Below, piece by piece: positions 1 to 11,900 of a stretch of 62,000 bases of DNA (positions are counted from its first letter, which is position 1; every line of letters begins with the position of its first letter). Both the position numbers and the translations under genes were made by a program. The DNA is from Branchiostoma floridae (lineage: Eukaryota > Chordata > Leptocardii > Amphioxiformes > Branchiostomatidae), in assembly GCF_000003815.2 (NCBI RefSeq), contig NC_049989.1, positions 4,435,141-4,497,140 of the forward strand, read 5' to 3'. The notes beneath the pieces were generated by a model. The model saw nothing but the letters and a program-made list of their open reading frames with translations. It was not told where the DNA came from and ran no database searches.

Positions 1-168
1 CGTGGATAAATCCTTGAAAGCTCTTCCTTTTTCTTTATCTGAGAGACAAGCTGGTAATGTACGAGGAATAAAAAGTTCCATGATTGTATATTGTCTTCAA
101 AAAACTGTTGAAAGGGCATTCAGAGAGCACATTGGTAAAGATATCAGACTTTTTCCATCTTCCTACAG

Positions 169-1913
169 GGAGCATCATCCAGTACCGAACAACCCCCCTG
201 CGTACTTCAGTTTCGGCGTGACCTGCACGGAGGTGGAACTGGATGTTCTGACAGGGGAGCGAGAAATCACGCGGTCTGACATTCTGTTTGACTGTGGGGA
301 GAGGTGAGTACAAAGTTTTAATGCTTTCATTCTGCTATGACCGATGGAATAGCCTAAAGTGTACGTTTATACTCTGGCTGGGTAATACCAAGGGCTTAAA
401 AATTGTAAATTGTACATACCATTCAGCACGTATGAGAAAGAGTAAATGTACCCACCAGTACATTTGAACATGCCCTCTAATCTGAGTTGTAGTGCTTTAA
501 TACACAGCAGTTTGTCACAATAGAGAGGGATATTGCCATACGTATACCCGAAAGGTGTGAAAGGGATGACTTCCACTCCACCTTTTCTCCGTTGTTTCTT
601 ACCAGGACGTTATATAAAGCAAGACGTCCTTGGTTCTTACAAGCAACCAAAGCTCTAACTCCTGCCGGCTTTCCCATGTACTCCACAGTGTGAATCCTGA
701 CCTGGACATAGGACAAGTTGAGGGAGCGTTTGTGTTCGGGCTGGGCTACTGGCTGACGGAGAAGTGTGTTTACGACAAGGAGACAGGGAGGCTGCTGACC
801 AACGGAACATGGGTAAAGTCAACACAGTTCTGTTTCTTGCTTTGCAAAGATAGAAAAGTATAACTGGGTGACTCCTACTCTTCTTGATATTAAGTGTTCT
901 ACAAGATATTTGATGTCTTATGCTTGCACAGTCAAACACCAAAGGCTATTTTAGGTCCCTTTCAAAGGACACATTATTCAATGAAAATGTTGTGTTGTGT
1001 TTAGTGACATACTGAAAAGTTTTGATGCCTACAACCTGTGTCCATTGTTGTTGTCCCCTGATAAAGTTGTTTGACTGATACATGGATTTCTAATCACACC
1101 ATGAAGGAATATAAGCCTCCTGCAACCAAAGACATCCCAGCGGATCTCCGAGTTACCCTGTTACCAAACTCATCTAACCCGTACAACGTGATCAGGTCTA
1201 AAGGTAGGAGATCATATCTGCGCTTTTGAAAAATACAATTGGTTTTGTTGTGTGTGCGTCTGTGTTTCCGGATATTTTTGGTCAGCATAACTTAAGAACC
1301 TCAAGATGGATTTTAATGATATTTTGTATGTGGATAGGGTTTGGGTAGACAAAGGTCAAGGTCAATTTTGGGCTCCCTGGTGTACGACCTTGTTGGAATC
1401 TGTATTGAACACTAAAATGAAAAGACCCCTTGGACAATGAATTGATAAAAGTGAATACAGTTTGAAGTGGTGTTTTGTGTTGAATCTAGAATTTTTTTAC
1501 CTTGTAATGTAACAAACATATCAAGGTCAACCCTGCCCCCCTACAGCTGTATCTGAGCCGCCACTGCTGATGTCCTGCTCCGCCATGTTTGCTCTGAGAC
1601 AGGCTATCCAGAGCGCACGGGAGGACTCCGGCATTGGGGCTGACTTCTTTCCATTGAGTAAGTACAGATTAAGTGCGATTGGAAAAAAACATAATTATTG
1701 CCATTCTATTCTGCAAAAATACACTGTCTATCACTGATTCTGTGTATCACTGATTCTGACAAAAGAAAATCACGAAATACAGTTATTGAAATACAATATT
1801 GTTTCATAGTACTGGTTAATGTACTATTTGTCAATCACATTACAGATGGCCCTGCCACTGTGGAGACTTGTCATCAGGCCTGTCTTGTGGATTCTTCCAA
1901 CTTCACTCAGTGA
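169..1913 (+). CDS. Gene A: aldehyde oxidase/xanthine dehydrogenase family, C-terminal end (5' partial)
   Basis: C-terminal end of a molybdo-flavoenzyme that hydroxylates aldehydes or N-heterocycles at a molybdopterin centre. Five exons can be joined in phase: 169-303, 689-812, 1107-1203, 1547-1657 and 1846-1913, ending in TGA. They correspond to exons 30-34 of gene C with identical lengths (135, 124, 97, 111, 68). All introns are GT-AG. Visible motifs are [31 protein letters not shown] and VSEPPLLMS, whose Glu matches the catalytic base of the family. The last exon encodes [17 protein letters not shown], like the family's C-terminal helix. Exons 1-29 lie left of the window, so whether the gene is intact is unknown. 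It is the only copy on the plus strand and points toward gene B. Family assignment is secure; substrate is inferred. Confidence 0.9.
1728..1759. repeat. 16-bp minisatellite in the last intron of gene A (2 units)
   Basis: Two copies of a 16-base unit built on ATCACTGATTCTGTGT lie between exons 33 and 34. The same unit is found in the homologous intron of genes B, C and D with more copies. Confidence 0.75.
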
Positions 1914-2034
1914 CACTGTCACAGCCCACGTGATCACTGGACCTACCTTTAGCCTCTACCACTACCAGGTTGCTGCAAAAATAGTAGAAATTGGCCAAAT
2001 TAGACAGAAAACATGCCAGAGGAGTTAGAGTACA

Positions 2035-2138
2035 GTTTGCGCCTGGCCGGCCAACAAAACTAGGCTTTTATTCCTAACTTGGCAAAAGTCCCCTATTATT
2101 AGTTGGTCAGGCGGGAGTCTGGCAGAGACTACTTACTA
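2035..2138. mobile_element. Partial copy of the AGTCTC-ended inverted-repeat element
   Basis: The stretch ending GGCGGGAGTCTGGCAGAGACT is the reverse complement of one end of the element found in intron 8 of gene C (31502-31699) and gene E (52403-52617). Only one end is recognisable here, so it looks truncated. Non-autonomous DNA transposon is an inference from the two complete copies. Confidence 0.55.
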
Positions 2139-3039
2139 CCTTGTCTGATATCACTTCTCTGAATTACGTGAAGAAAATATCCGCCCCACTGGTAATGTTA
2201 CCCAAAATCACGAAAAGTAAACATCATTATTATAACGTTTTATCCCTTTGCCGTCCGTGAACCATCCCGTTTACAAAGATGGAAGTACCGCTGTATGCAG
2301 GATTATATTGATACCAATTTACTACAGCTATAGTCCTCGAAAACTTCGTGCAAACATGGAATCACATAACAGAGCTGATGGCAACAAATTTCTTATGGGA
2401 GGAGTTGAACTATATTGACGTAATCCTAGGTGGTCCGGGTGGCATGTTTCCACGGGAAAATTTTGCAATCTTGGTCGTGAGCTGTGAGCGAGCCGCCTGT
2501 GTGTACTGAAAATGGCAGGTGTTTTTGGCGACGCCTGATGGGCGAGCCTAATAGTATAGTGTGCGACTGTTTGCAAAGAATTCCAAAAACTGTACAGGCA
2601 TGTCAGGAATTTTATTTCCGCGCATCATGCCGCGCATCATGCCGGACTGAACCATTACCTCCACGGGTATGCTTTCCAGTCGCAGGGCACATTTACGTGT
2701 GCACAGCAGTGTATTCTCGCGAGGCGATTTTCGATTGATCGCCGTGCAAAATTGAGAAAAGCCTAGGACTTCAGACGTACCAGAATTGTAGTATGGTGGT
2801 CATGGAAATGTAAACATTTGAAACAGGGGATAAAGGATTGTTGAAATATGTTCCTCGGAAAATGACCCGTGAGTTCGTTTGGAGTTTGGAAAGTTTGGTG
2901 GCCTTCTTCACCCTTGATATCTTTGTTTCAAAAATGCAAACTAATGTGTGAAACAAGCATTGTTTGAGCTTAAATGATGTATATCATGTGGGGTTGTGAG
3001 ATAGCGATGTGTTAGTTAACTTCGCCATTAAAGAACGTT
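2139..3039. other. Intergenic spacer with no recognisable gene
   Basis: Sequence between the convergent genes A and B. Only ORFs under about 85 codons occur, none with a recognisable motif. A short direct repeat of GCGCATCATGCC lies near 2619-2644. I see no RNA gene or complete mobile element. Confidence 0.5.
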
Positions 3040-3400
3040 ATATTTTGGGTAGCGTTTGTATGTGTGTGTGTTTGTAGAAGACCACCATAACTCGAGAACG
3101 CCTGGATGGATTATATTGATATTCGGTATGTGGGTAGGTCTTGTTGAGACCTGAAAATGATTAGATTTTGGGTCCCCTAGCGGCCTGTTACGGTACTGCA
3201 GCGGAACTTCCTGGTTTGATATCTCGAGTTCTGGACATGCTGCGGCTATGAATTTTAAGTGGCAGACAGCTCTTGATGCCGTGAGTAAGTGGTATAGGTT
3301 TGGGCCCCCTAGCGGCTTGTTTTGGAACTGCATGACAGATTTAGTGTCAGACTTTGAAAGGGAATAACTCAAGAAGGGGTTGACGGATTGTTATGATTTT
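3040..3400. repeat. Dispersed CATAACTCGAGAACGCC-type repeat
   Basis: Contains CATAACTCGAGAACG followed by GGATGGATTATATTGATAT and GGTATGTGGGTAGG. Related copies lie in gene A (about 1285-1400), intron 32/33 of B (about 6590-6760), C (about 20880-20965) and D (about 38190-38290), and in intron 2 of C (about 34225-34290) and E (about 55060-55125). The wide spread marks an old interspersed family; its class is unknown to me. Confidence 0.55.
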
Positions 3401-3409
3401 GGATAGGTT

Positions 3410-4370
3410 ATGTGGATAGGTTACGTGATGCTTCATATAATTCCATATCAATTATGCAGATTGGAAGCTAATTTGCATAATTACTTGGAAAATCGTCTAA
3501 ACATGCTCAGTTCAATTATAGGACCATTGCAACATGTGACCTTTGTAACTTAAAAAGAGAATATTGATAGATATATATTATGCCAAATAAAGACCTAATT
3601 TGCATAATTAATGAGAAAATGCTTTCATGTCATTGTGGTAAATGGCGGGAATTTCCTACTTGTAGCATTTGGAAGTTATGTACAGGTGAATATCGTTAAA
3701 CAGTAATTATGCAAATGAGGTCCTTATTTGCATAAATTATCAGAAAAAGCGACAAAATCCTCATTTCTTAACATATATTGCGCACGTCTGTTTGGTGAAG
3801 GAAATGATCAAGTTATATAATTTATGCAAATGAGAGCCTTATTTGCATAATTAATGACGAAGGTATGGGGTGTGGAACTCTAGTTCAACATGTGTGACTT
3901 GCTCTAAGTGGTGCGCCGCATCCGGACCATGAAAAACGGCCGTATCTAGAGGCGTACGTGCGCGTACATCAGTTATCAATTCATAGCCGCATAATAGGGC
4001 ACTCAGTCAAACATATAGCATATGTAATTTAAAAATAGAGAAATATAGATAGACATAAAATAATACAAGTTGTTATCTAATTTGCATAATCATTGAGAAA
4101 TTGTTATAAAATCAAAGTGGTTGATGATGATAATTTAATTCTTGCAACATTTGGCAACTACGATATTTGAACGTTATTAGACATACATAAAGTAAATTAG
4201 GGTCTCATTTACATAAATTATTAGAAAATACTACAATAGCTTTCTTTGCTAAGACTTTGATATTTCTAGCATATTGTTTAGCTAGAGAAGATGATCAACT
4301 GATATGATTTATGTAAACGAGGGTCTGATTTGTAAAATTGATGAGAAGCATTTACATTATTAGTTCACCC
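3410..4370. repeat. Degenerate tandem array of about 125-bp units carrying ATTTGCATAA
   Basis: The pattern ATGCAAATGAGG...ATTTGCATAATTAATGAGAAAA recurs near 3450, 3580, 3710, 3825, 4075, 4205 and 4315, a spacing of about 110-130 bp with one double step. Units are AT-rich and diverged, and several hold an inverted pair of the octamer ATTTGCAT. It resembles an old satellite; no coding potential is seen. Confidence 0.6.
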
Positions 4371-4689
4371 TTCACTCACAAGAGAACCTTTTGACAGCAA
4401 TGCTCTCTAAACATTAATCGCCAGGCGAATGGAATACGACTATTAAAACCCATTAATAACAACAATCCTTAATATTTATAAACAATAAAACCGTCGCCAT
4501 GGCAATAATTTTAATTGCCACACTTTTTGTGTCTCATTCCCTCTCGTGACAAACTCTCGTAGATGAATTACCAAGGAACCAGGTAGTCAACATGCCAGCA
4601 CTCCTACATAAACACTCATACATAAGTGGGTTTTGAAGAGGTTATGTTAGCTTGGCTAAAGGCCCAGAAGAAACCTAGAAGATAACAAG

Positions 4690-5465
4690 TCTGAAATCAT
4701 GAGGCAATTGCTTTGGTTTAATTCGAATTATCTTTATTCTTGGAGGCCTTTAACCAAAGGGGAATCTTATTTATCTCTGATTTACTGTGTAATGATGGAC
4801 GTTTTATGACAAACAGATCATTTATTTATAGATATGGAATGATTTTTGATGAGTTTAGATTTGTACAATTATTATCCAGTATCCCTGACAAATGGAAACA
4901 AACTATTCAAGGTATGCCTATATGTGAAACAGTAATATTACACCTGTATCAAGATATCCCAAGTGGGTAAAAGGTCTTAAGATAAAGAAAGAAAGACACA
5001 TGAGTGCTATATTTTGAAGACGTAGACCTGTATTCGTCCTCACTCAACAGTGAACTGTACTCAACTCTGTACCCTTTCTAGTCTCCACGGGCATTCAACA
5101 CTGATTCAAGGGTTCCATTACTCTCCTAAGCTTATATATATCTTGTCTAATCACCTATACATAAACTTTCTCAGAACATTTAACTACATGGCACGTTTGG
5201 TCAACATAAAGTCGTAGTTATCTTTTACTTGGTTGATATTGTACTTAATGCCACATGATTTTAAAACTTGTAAATTGAAGCTTGAAGCTTATACTTAATT
5301 TTAGATGTATAAATCTTTTATTCTTGATGTTCTGATTCTGCTGATGTTCAACTACTAGTATGTAATTGTCAGTACTGCAATTCAACCCATTACAGTGTAC
5401 TATGAGTTGCTAATTATTTTGATAATGTGAACTGTGTGTACTCAATAAACCATTACTACTAACTA
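4690..5465 (+). mobile_element. 5'-truncated L1/Tx1-like LINE fragment (ORF2 C-terminal part and 3' end)
   Basis: An open stretch from 4740 to 4970 encodes GILFISDLLCNDGRFMT and FVQLLSSIPDKWK, the pattern found after the reverse transcriptase in L1/Tx1-type LINE ORF2 proteins. Just upstream another frame reads LWFNSNYLYSW, implying a frameshift. The sequence continues through a diverged tail (5165-5260) to ACTCAATAAACCATTACTACTAACTAC, taken as the 3' terminus. The last 300 bp recur at 17200-17505, 19470-19770 and 36850-37075. It is a dead fragment; class from motif memory. Confidence 0.6.
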
Positions 5466-5994
5466 CATGGCTTCACTATCTAGTCATCATGAGTCATTTC
5501 CTCAGACACTTCTAAGATGTTAAAGGACAATGCTCAAATGTATTGTGAGATGTACAAGGGAGTTACTAGCCCCCTGCAGCTGCTGGAACATTAGTTATCT
5601 TCATGGGTCATTATGTCTAATTTATACTAGATTAATGTAAGTTTTAAGTAGTCTGTTATAACGCTTTGGTCTATGTTGTACATACATGTGTTAATTCATA
5701 ACCAGTTGCCTAATACAAAAAAAAATACAACGTACATATTACTTTGCCCTACATTGTGCCTGCGACAATTGTGCAATCAAAATTTCACTTGACTTAGTTC
5801 TCTTCAGATCTCTTCAGGCGTCGACGTTTTTCACGCTGTCATCGGGATGTCTACTCTTGCCCCGAGATTGAATGCTCTTCTAGACAAGAGTAAGATGTAC
5901 TCGGAAATCAGCTATATTTCTGCACAAGGAACACCCTGATACACGTCTGTGTACTGAAGATTACAGAGGCCCACTAGTGATCACGGGTGGGCTG
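5466..5994. repeat. 3'-flank block of gene B, duplicated beside genes C and D
   Basis: Downstream flank and probably 3' UTR of gene B. It is homologous to 19770-20315 beside gene C and 37076-37623 beside gene D, including GTAAGATGTACTCGGAAATCAGC and the segment just after the stop codon. No ORF is conserved, so it is best read as non-coding DNA carried along in the gene duplications. Confidence 0.6.
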
Positions 5995-8900
5995 TTACAG
6001 AGTGAAGTTGGACGAGTCCACAAGACAGGCCTCATGACAAGTCTCCACAGTGGCAGGGCCATCTGTAATGTGATTGACAAATAATAAGTTAACCAATACA
6101 TCTGATCCCAACCTTTCTATGAAACAATAAGGGGGTACAAAAAATGTATTTCCATGGTTGTATTTTGTCAGAATCTGAGTGATACACAGAATCAGTGATG
6201 CACAGAATCAGTGATACACAGAATCAGTGATAGACAACTGTGTATTTTTGTGGAATAGAATGGCAATAATTTATATTTTTCCAATCGCACTTAATCCGTA
6301 CTTACTCAGGGGAAAGAAGTCAGCCCCATTGCCGGAGTCCTCCCGTGCGCTCTGGATAGCCTGTCTCAGAGCAAACATGGCGGAGCAGGACATCAGCAGT
6401 ACTGGCTCAGATACACCTATAGGGGGGTCAGAGTTGACCTTGATATGTTTGTAGATACAAAGTAAAAAGGTTCTAGATTCAGCACAAAATAACAATTCAA
6501 ACTGTAATCACTTTCACTGATTCACTAATAAAGGCCAATGAGTCATTTCATTCTAGCGTTCAATACAAATTCCAACATGGTCGCACACCAGGGAGCCCAA
6601 AATTGACCTTTATCTTCATTTATTTATTGGTTTGGCTTCACCGAACACACAGCCAGGGCTGCCCAACTAACCTTTATCTTCGCAACCCATATCCACATAC
6701 AAAATATCATTGCAATCCATCTGGAGATTCTAAAGTTATGCTGACCAAAAATATCTGGAAAAACAGACAGGCAGACACACTCGCACATTCAGACAAAAAC
6801 ACAAAAAACAATACCTCGAGTCCATTCTTTCCATGAATTTTTCAAAGAGCGCAGATATGATGATGATCTCCTTACCTTTAGACCTGATCACGTTGTACGG
6901 GTTAAATGAGTTTGGTAACAGGGTAACTCGGAGATCCGCTGGGATGTCTTTGGTTGCAGGAGGCTTATATTCCTTCATGATGTGATTAGAAATCCATGTA
7001 TGTCAGTTACACAATGCTGAACACATGTTGTAGATAACAAGTTAAGTTGATATGTATTTCTTATGTCTTTATTACTCTCAAAACAGTGCAAAACATATTC
7101 ATTGAAGATTGTCTCCTCCTGAGGGGACCTGATGCCTCTCAGTACGAGTCAAATGTATGTATTCTAAAAAGCCCAACGCACTCATCAGGAAGAGTCACTC
7201 GGTTATAATTTTCAATCTTTGCAATGCAAGAAATAGCATAGACACAGAACTGTTATGGCTTTAAGAGCCTCAGACATCAAATCTCTTGTATAAATGTAAA
7301 GAGCCCAACACACTTGTCAAGAAATGTAGGAGTCGCCCAGTTATGATTTTCTATTTTTGCAAAGCAAGAAACAGGTGGCAACAACGGCATAGCCACGGAA
7401 CTGCGTTGGCTTTACCCATGTTCCGTTGGTCAGCAGCCTCCCTGTCTCCTTGTCGTACACACACTTCTCCGTCAGCCAGTAGCCCAGCCCGAACACGAAC
7501 CCTCCCTCAACTTGTCCTATGTCCAGCTCAGGATTCACACTGTGGAGTACACGTGAAAGCCAACAGGAGTTAGAGCTTTGGTTACTTTGAAGAACCAAAG
7601 GAGAAAAGGTAAAAAAAATCAATACATGTATGAGTCTTCACCCTGAGTAGGCCTATAGGAGTGGAAGTCAGTTAAAATCCCTTCCACACCTTTCAGGTAT
7701 AACGTTATATAGCACTTTCATACATTTCAGGTAAATATAAATATATATCTCTATTGGGCCCTTGGGCTACACTGTTGTTCAAGCATTGCAGCTGAAAACT
7801 AGGGGACAAGTCTACCGGTACTGGCGGGTATTCAACTACATTTTACCCTTTTTCATACCAGCTGAATGGTATCAACGTAATTTACAATTTTTTTAAGCCC
7901 TTGGTAATATTGACCAAGCCAGGGTTTCAACATACAACCTACCAAATGCATTTTTTAAAGCCACGCTAAGGCTATTCCATCGGTCATAGCAGGATGAGAG
8001 CATTTATTAACACTTTGTACTCACCTCTTCCCACAGTCAAACAGAATGTCAGACCGGGTGATTTCTCGCTCCCCTGTCAGAACATCCAGCTCCAACTCCG
8101 TGCAGGTCACCCCGTAATTGTTGTACGTAGGGCGAAGAGTCGGAAGTGGATGATGCTCCCTGTAGGCAGATGGAAAATGTCTGATATCTTTACCAAGGTG
8201 CTCTCCCTTTCAATCCACCTGACAGCTTTTTGAAAACACTATACAATCATGCAACTCATACATTACCAGCTAGTATTGTCTCAGATTAAAGAAAAGGCAA
8301 AGACAATATGCATATGTCAGGGCATGATGGAAATGTGCTTGCTTGTCATTACTTCGGATGTTACTTGATGTCGAACTTCAGTCGAAGAGTAGTAGTGTGA
8401 AATTGTTGGTTCAAATATCTTCAAAGGTTCAAAGCTTTTTATGATGCCCAAACTACAGAATCGAAGCACCTCTCAGCCAACCTTGAAATCGTGACGAAAA
8501 CCTGTAAAATTGCACCCACATGTATTTCTCGGACAGGTCCACTCCTTTACTGTGACAGGTGTTGATGAGTTCTGTCCATTTTGGAGCTCCGCCCATCTCC
8601 TGTCGGATGGGGTTGATCCGTTCATTCAGCCTCCGGCAGCATTCAAGCACTCCCTGGAGAAATGGATGTAGAAGCATTGCTCTGGGCAGAGGACTGTTAA
8701 AGTATGGATATATTTCCTTGAAATCCTGATAATAATAACATGCCGACGGAGATGGCAGGGCAGATAATCTAAATATGTCAGTACTAGAGTTAAAATTGTT
8801 CTGTACCGGTCCTTTTGTGAGTTGTTCTTGTGCCTTAGTGGAGTTGTGTGGCAAATGGCTATTAGAGGACTGTAACGTTACCTGGCAGTTCAGTTCACTG

Positions 8901-11900
8901 GTGACATTTCCTCCTGAGTCGCCACTGTTGGGACTGGACAGAGAGTTGGTGGACATTGTGTGGACCATCTCCATGGGAACGCCCAGGGTGGCGGCTGCCA
9001 CCTGCATCACCTGCAGTTGGAAAACAAACAGCAGTTCATCCGCATGTACCAAGGACTACTTTGGTTAGTCACGATATCAGAAACACTTTGCCGCATAAGA
9101 GTTATGATCCTTTGTACTCGTATAAAGTTTAAAGTCGGAAATCAAAAGGACCATGGTTATCACTTTTATAAAGCTACTGAGTTATTTCAAATCATTCATT
9201 AATTACGTTAATATGTTCGAAAAGGTTGAATGTCAAAACGCTACCTGGAGAGCTAGAGGGAAGATGGCGAAGTACCAAGGAAAGTGGGGAAAATTATGTA
9301 CAACTGATACATCTTCCTCTGTCTGATCTATATCTAATAGTTACATTTCCTCTGTACCAGTTTGGTATAGCTTTATGATTTGGATGGTCCACTTTATGTT
9401 TATGTTACATAACGTTATTTGTAAATATTGTAAATAAAAAAGTTACAGAACCAATGCTATTTTGTGTACAGGGCACAACTGAAAAGCAGAACGCATAGTA
9501 CTGAGTTGTCCACCCTGTCTAAATAAAACAGAAATAAATAAATACAGAGTCATAGATCGTCATAACAACTGAAGCATTTACGCTACGTGTGGGATTCATG
9601 CTTCAGTTATAGTGATCATTGTGGATCATACCACACTGGAAAGCTAGTCCAGCTTGTTTCAGTCTTCTCACCTTTGTATCCACGCCCTGTCCCATCTCAA
9701 TGCCGCCATGTGTGATGACCACGGACCCGTCGGTGTGGTAGATCGCCACAAAAACCGTGAAACGAACTAAGGATGGGAAGAAGGGATATCGACAAGGAAC
9801 CACAGACAAGCCCCTCTTCTTCCAACGATTTTCCTGCCAATGACATCAATATTGTGATAAAGCGGTGGTTGAAATGTATCAAAAACAAGCATTAGGTATT
9901 ATATAACTTGGTACTTAAGTGTACGTAACACTACATACTGACTCAATGACAACCTCCTTTAACATAGACGAAGAAACAAGTCATTGGAAGAAACATGCAT
10001 CGTCAATTTTCTCATAATTTTATTGATAATGGGCCTTTTTAAAGGAATTCTTTGAATTCTGGCCATGCCCAATTTATCGTGGTAACTAGTCTTATGCTTA
10101 GCTTTAATGGTTCTGTTAACTTGGTCCGCCAAACAAAATTTCTATAAGATCACAACTGTTACAACAAATAGATCAGAAATATTTGTGAAAAGGTCGATGT
10201 AGGTTAGACATCCAGGTAATAAGATACGCCAATAAGTAGTTACTCAAGCAACTGGATATGGTTTTGGAAACGGTCAGACGTTTCAACTGGCATCCACCAA
10301 TTTTCGTCAGTGACACTGTAGTGATGGGAGAAACTGGGCTTTTATACCTAAGAATGAAGACAATTTTAGCTGTCCAATAGGAAACATGTAAGACAAATTC
10401 AGGCTGAAGACAATTTGAATTCCAATAGGAACAAAGACAAGCTGAAGACAGTTGCTTGAGTAACTACTTTTTGGCGTATTTGTGGAAAGAATTCACACAT
10501 TCAGTAGTATTCTACATTCTTACCTTGTTGAAGACCTCTATCTCCTGCTGTCGTTGTTTGATTTGTGCCGATGTCAAGAGGTCTACAGAATGTCACATAT
10601 CGTTCAAGATTTAATCGGGTGCATTTGTACCACACAAAAATCATCTATCAGAAAATAACAGTCTCGCTCCTGGAGTGGAATGCCCGTCTGGCAATAATTG
10701 TATTCAAATGACAGTTCATGAGTGGCTGTATTTGATATTACAAGAGTTTTATACGCTATTCGCTGTACACGAAGTACTGCGTATTTCTAGTAGTTCAGGT
10801 GAAACCACATAGTATGTGGTTAATAATATGCCAAACAAGCAAAATCACAACTAGAGACGACCATACTTTTGGAAATATATCTTTAAAAAAAAACATGCTT
10901 ATTGAAATATCAAATTCTAGAATCACAAACTGGAAAGACATGACAGAAGTACCGTCCCACAACTGAGTGATGTTGCAGTCAGACAAAACGTCTCCGGATA
11001 GAATGGTCTGTCCCTTTTCAAACATGTTGATCCTGCGTATGTCTGTAGGGTCCTTATTCAGGGTCTTGGCCACGTGTTCGATGATGTGCTCCATGCAAAA
11101 GTGAGCTGCGATAAACCCTGGAAGTAATCGTGGATATTTCTAAATTTCTACTGCTTTCAAAGAAGAGGTCCAATCCTGTATCATAGGGCCTTCACACTGA
11201 AAACCGAATTAGCAGGAATCAAGCAGAACCAGCCGGAATGAAGTATTTGCAAAATTCGTGCCACATTCGGGGCCATTCGGGTGGGAATTCCAAATGGACC
11301 TTATATCCCCTTCACAAGAGAAGGAATGAGCCAAAGTGCCGTCAGAATGAAAATTATTTTCTATTCCTGGGAATTCGTAGTGTGTTCTTGAAACTTTTAC
11401 TGCATTCCAGATAATCTTTCGGCCACATTCTGGCAGGATTCGAAGTGGCATGCCGTTTCAGTTCTCCATCGAATGAGATAAGAATGTCTCGAATAATGTT
11501 GGAATGCCGTAGAATGCGGTCAGACTGCAGTTCGAATAGTTAGAATCCACTTTGAACGCCATTCGATATTTCTTCACTTCGAATGCACCTCGACAGTTTT
11601 TAACATGTAAAAACTTTCGGGCCAGCCAAAAGCCGGGTTGGCACACGGGCTCAAATAGCTGGAATGCAGTGAGAATTTCTGGAACACACTACGAATTGCC
11701 AGGAATAGAAAAGAATTTTCATTCTGATGGCATTCCGGCTCATTCGTGCTCTCGTGTGAAGGGGGCTTAAGTAACATAGATAAAGAACCTTATATGATAG
11801 ACTAGAAACGTAAATTAATTCAGTCTGTTTCACTTGTAGGCTTTGTGCTTTGTGCCAACAAGCATGAATTTATAACCTTTTTTTGATAAAACTTTGTACG

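Noticed and set aside
2328-2738. Overlapping ORFs of 82 and 84 codons on opposite strands
   Set aside because: No motif, no conservation in other spacers, no splice context; likely chance in a GC-richer stretch.
3410-4370. CRISPR-like array
   Set aside because: Regular spacing of similar motifs, but units are degenerate throughout, without constant repeats and unique spacers, and the DNA is animal.
8453-9052. 199-codon minus-strand ORF taken as one exon
   Set aside because: It contains exons 28 and 29 of gene B with the intron between them open by chance; C and D interrupt this intron with stops, and splice sites are conserved.
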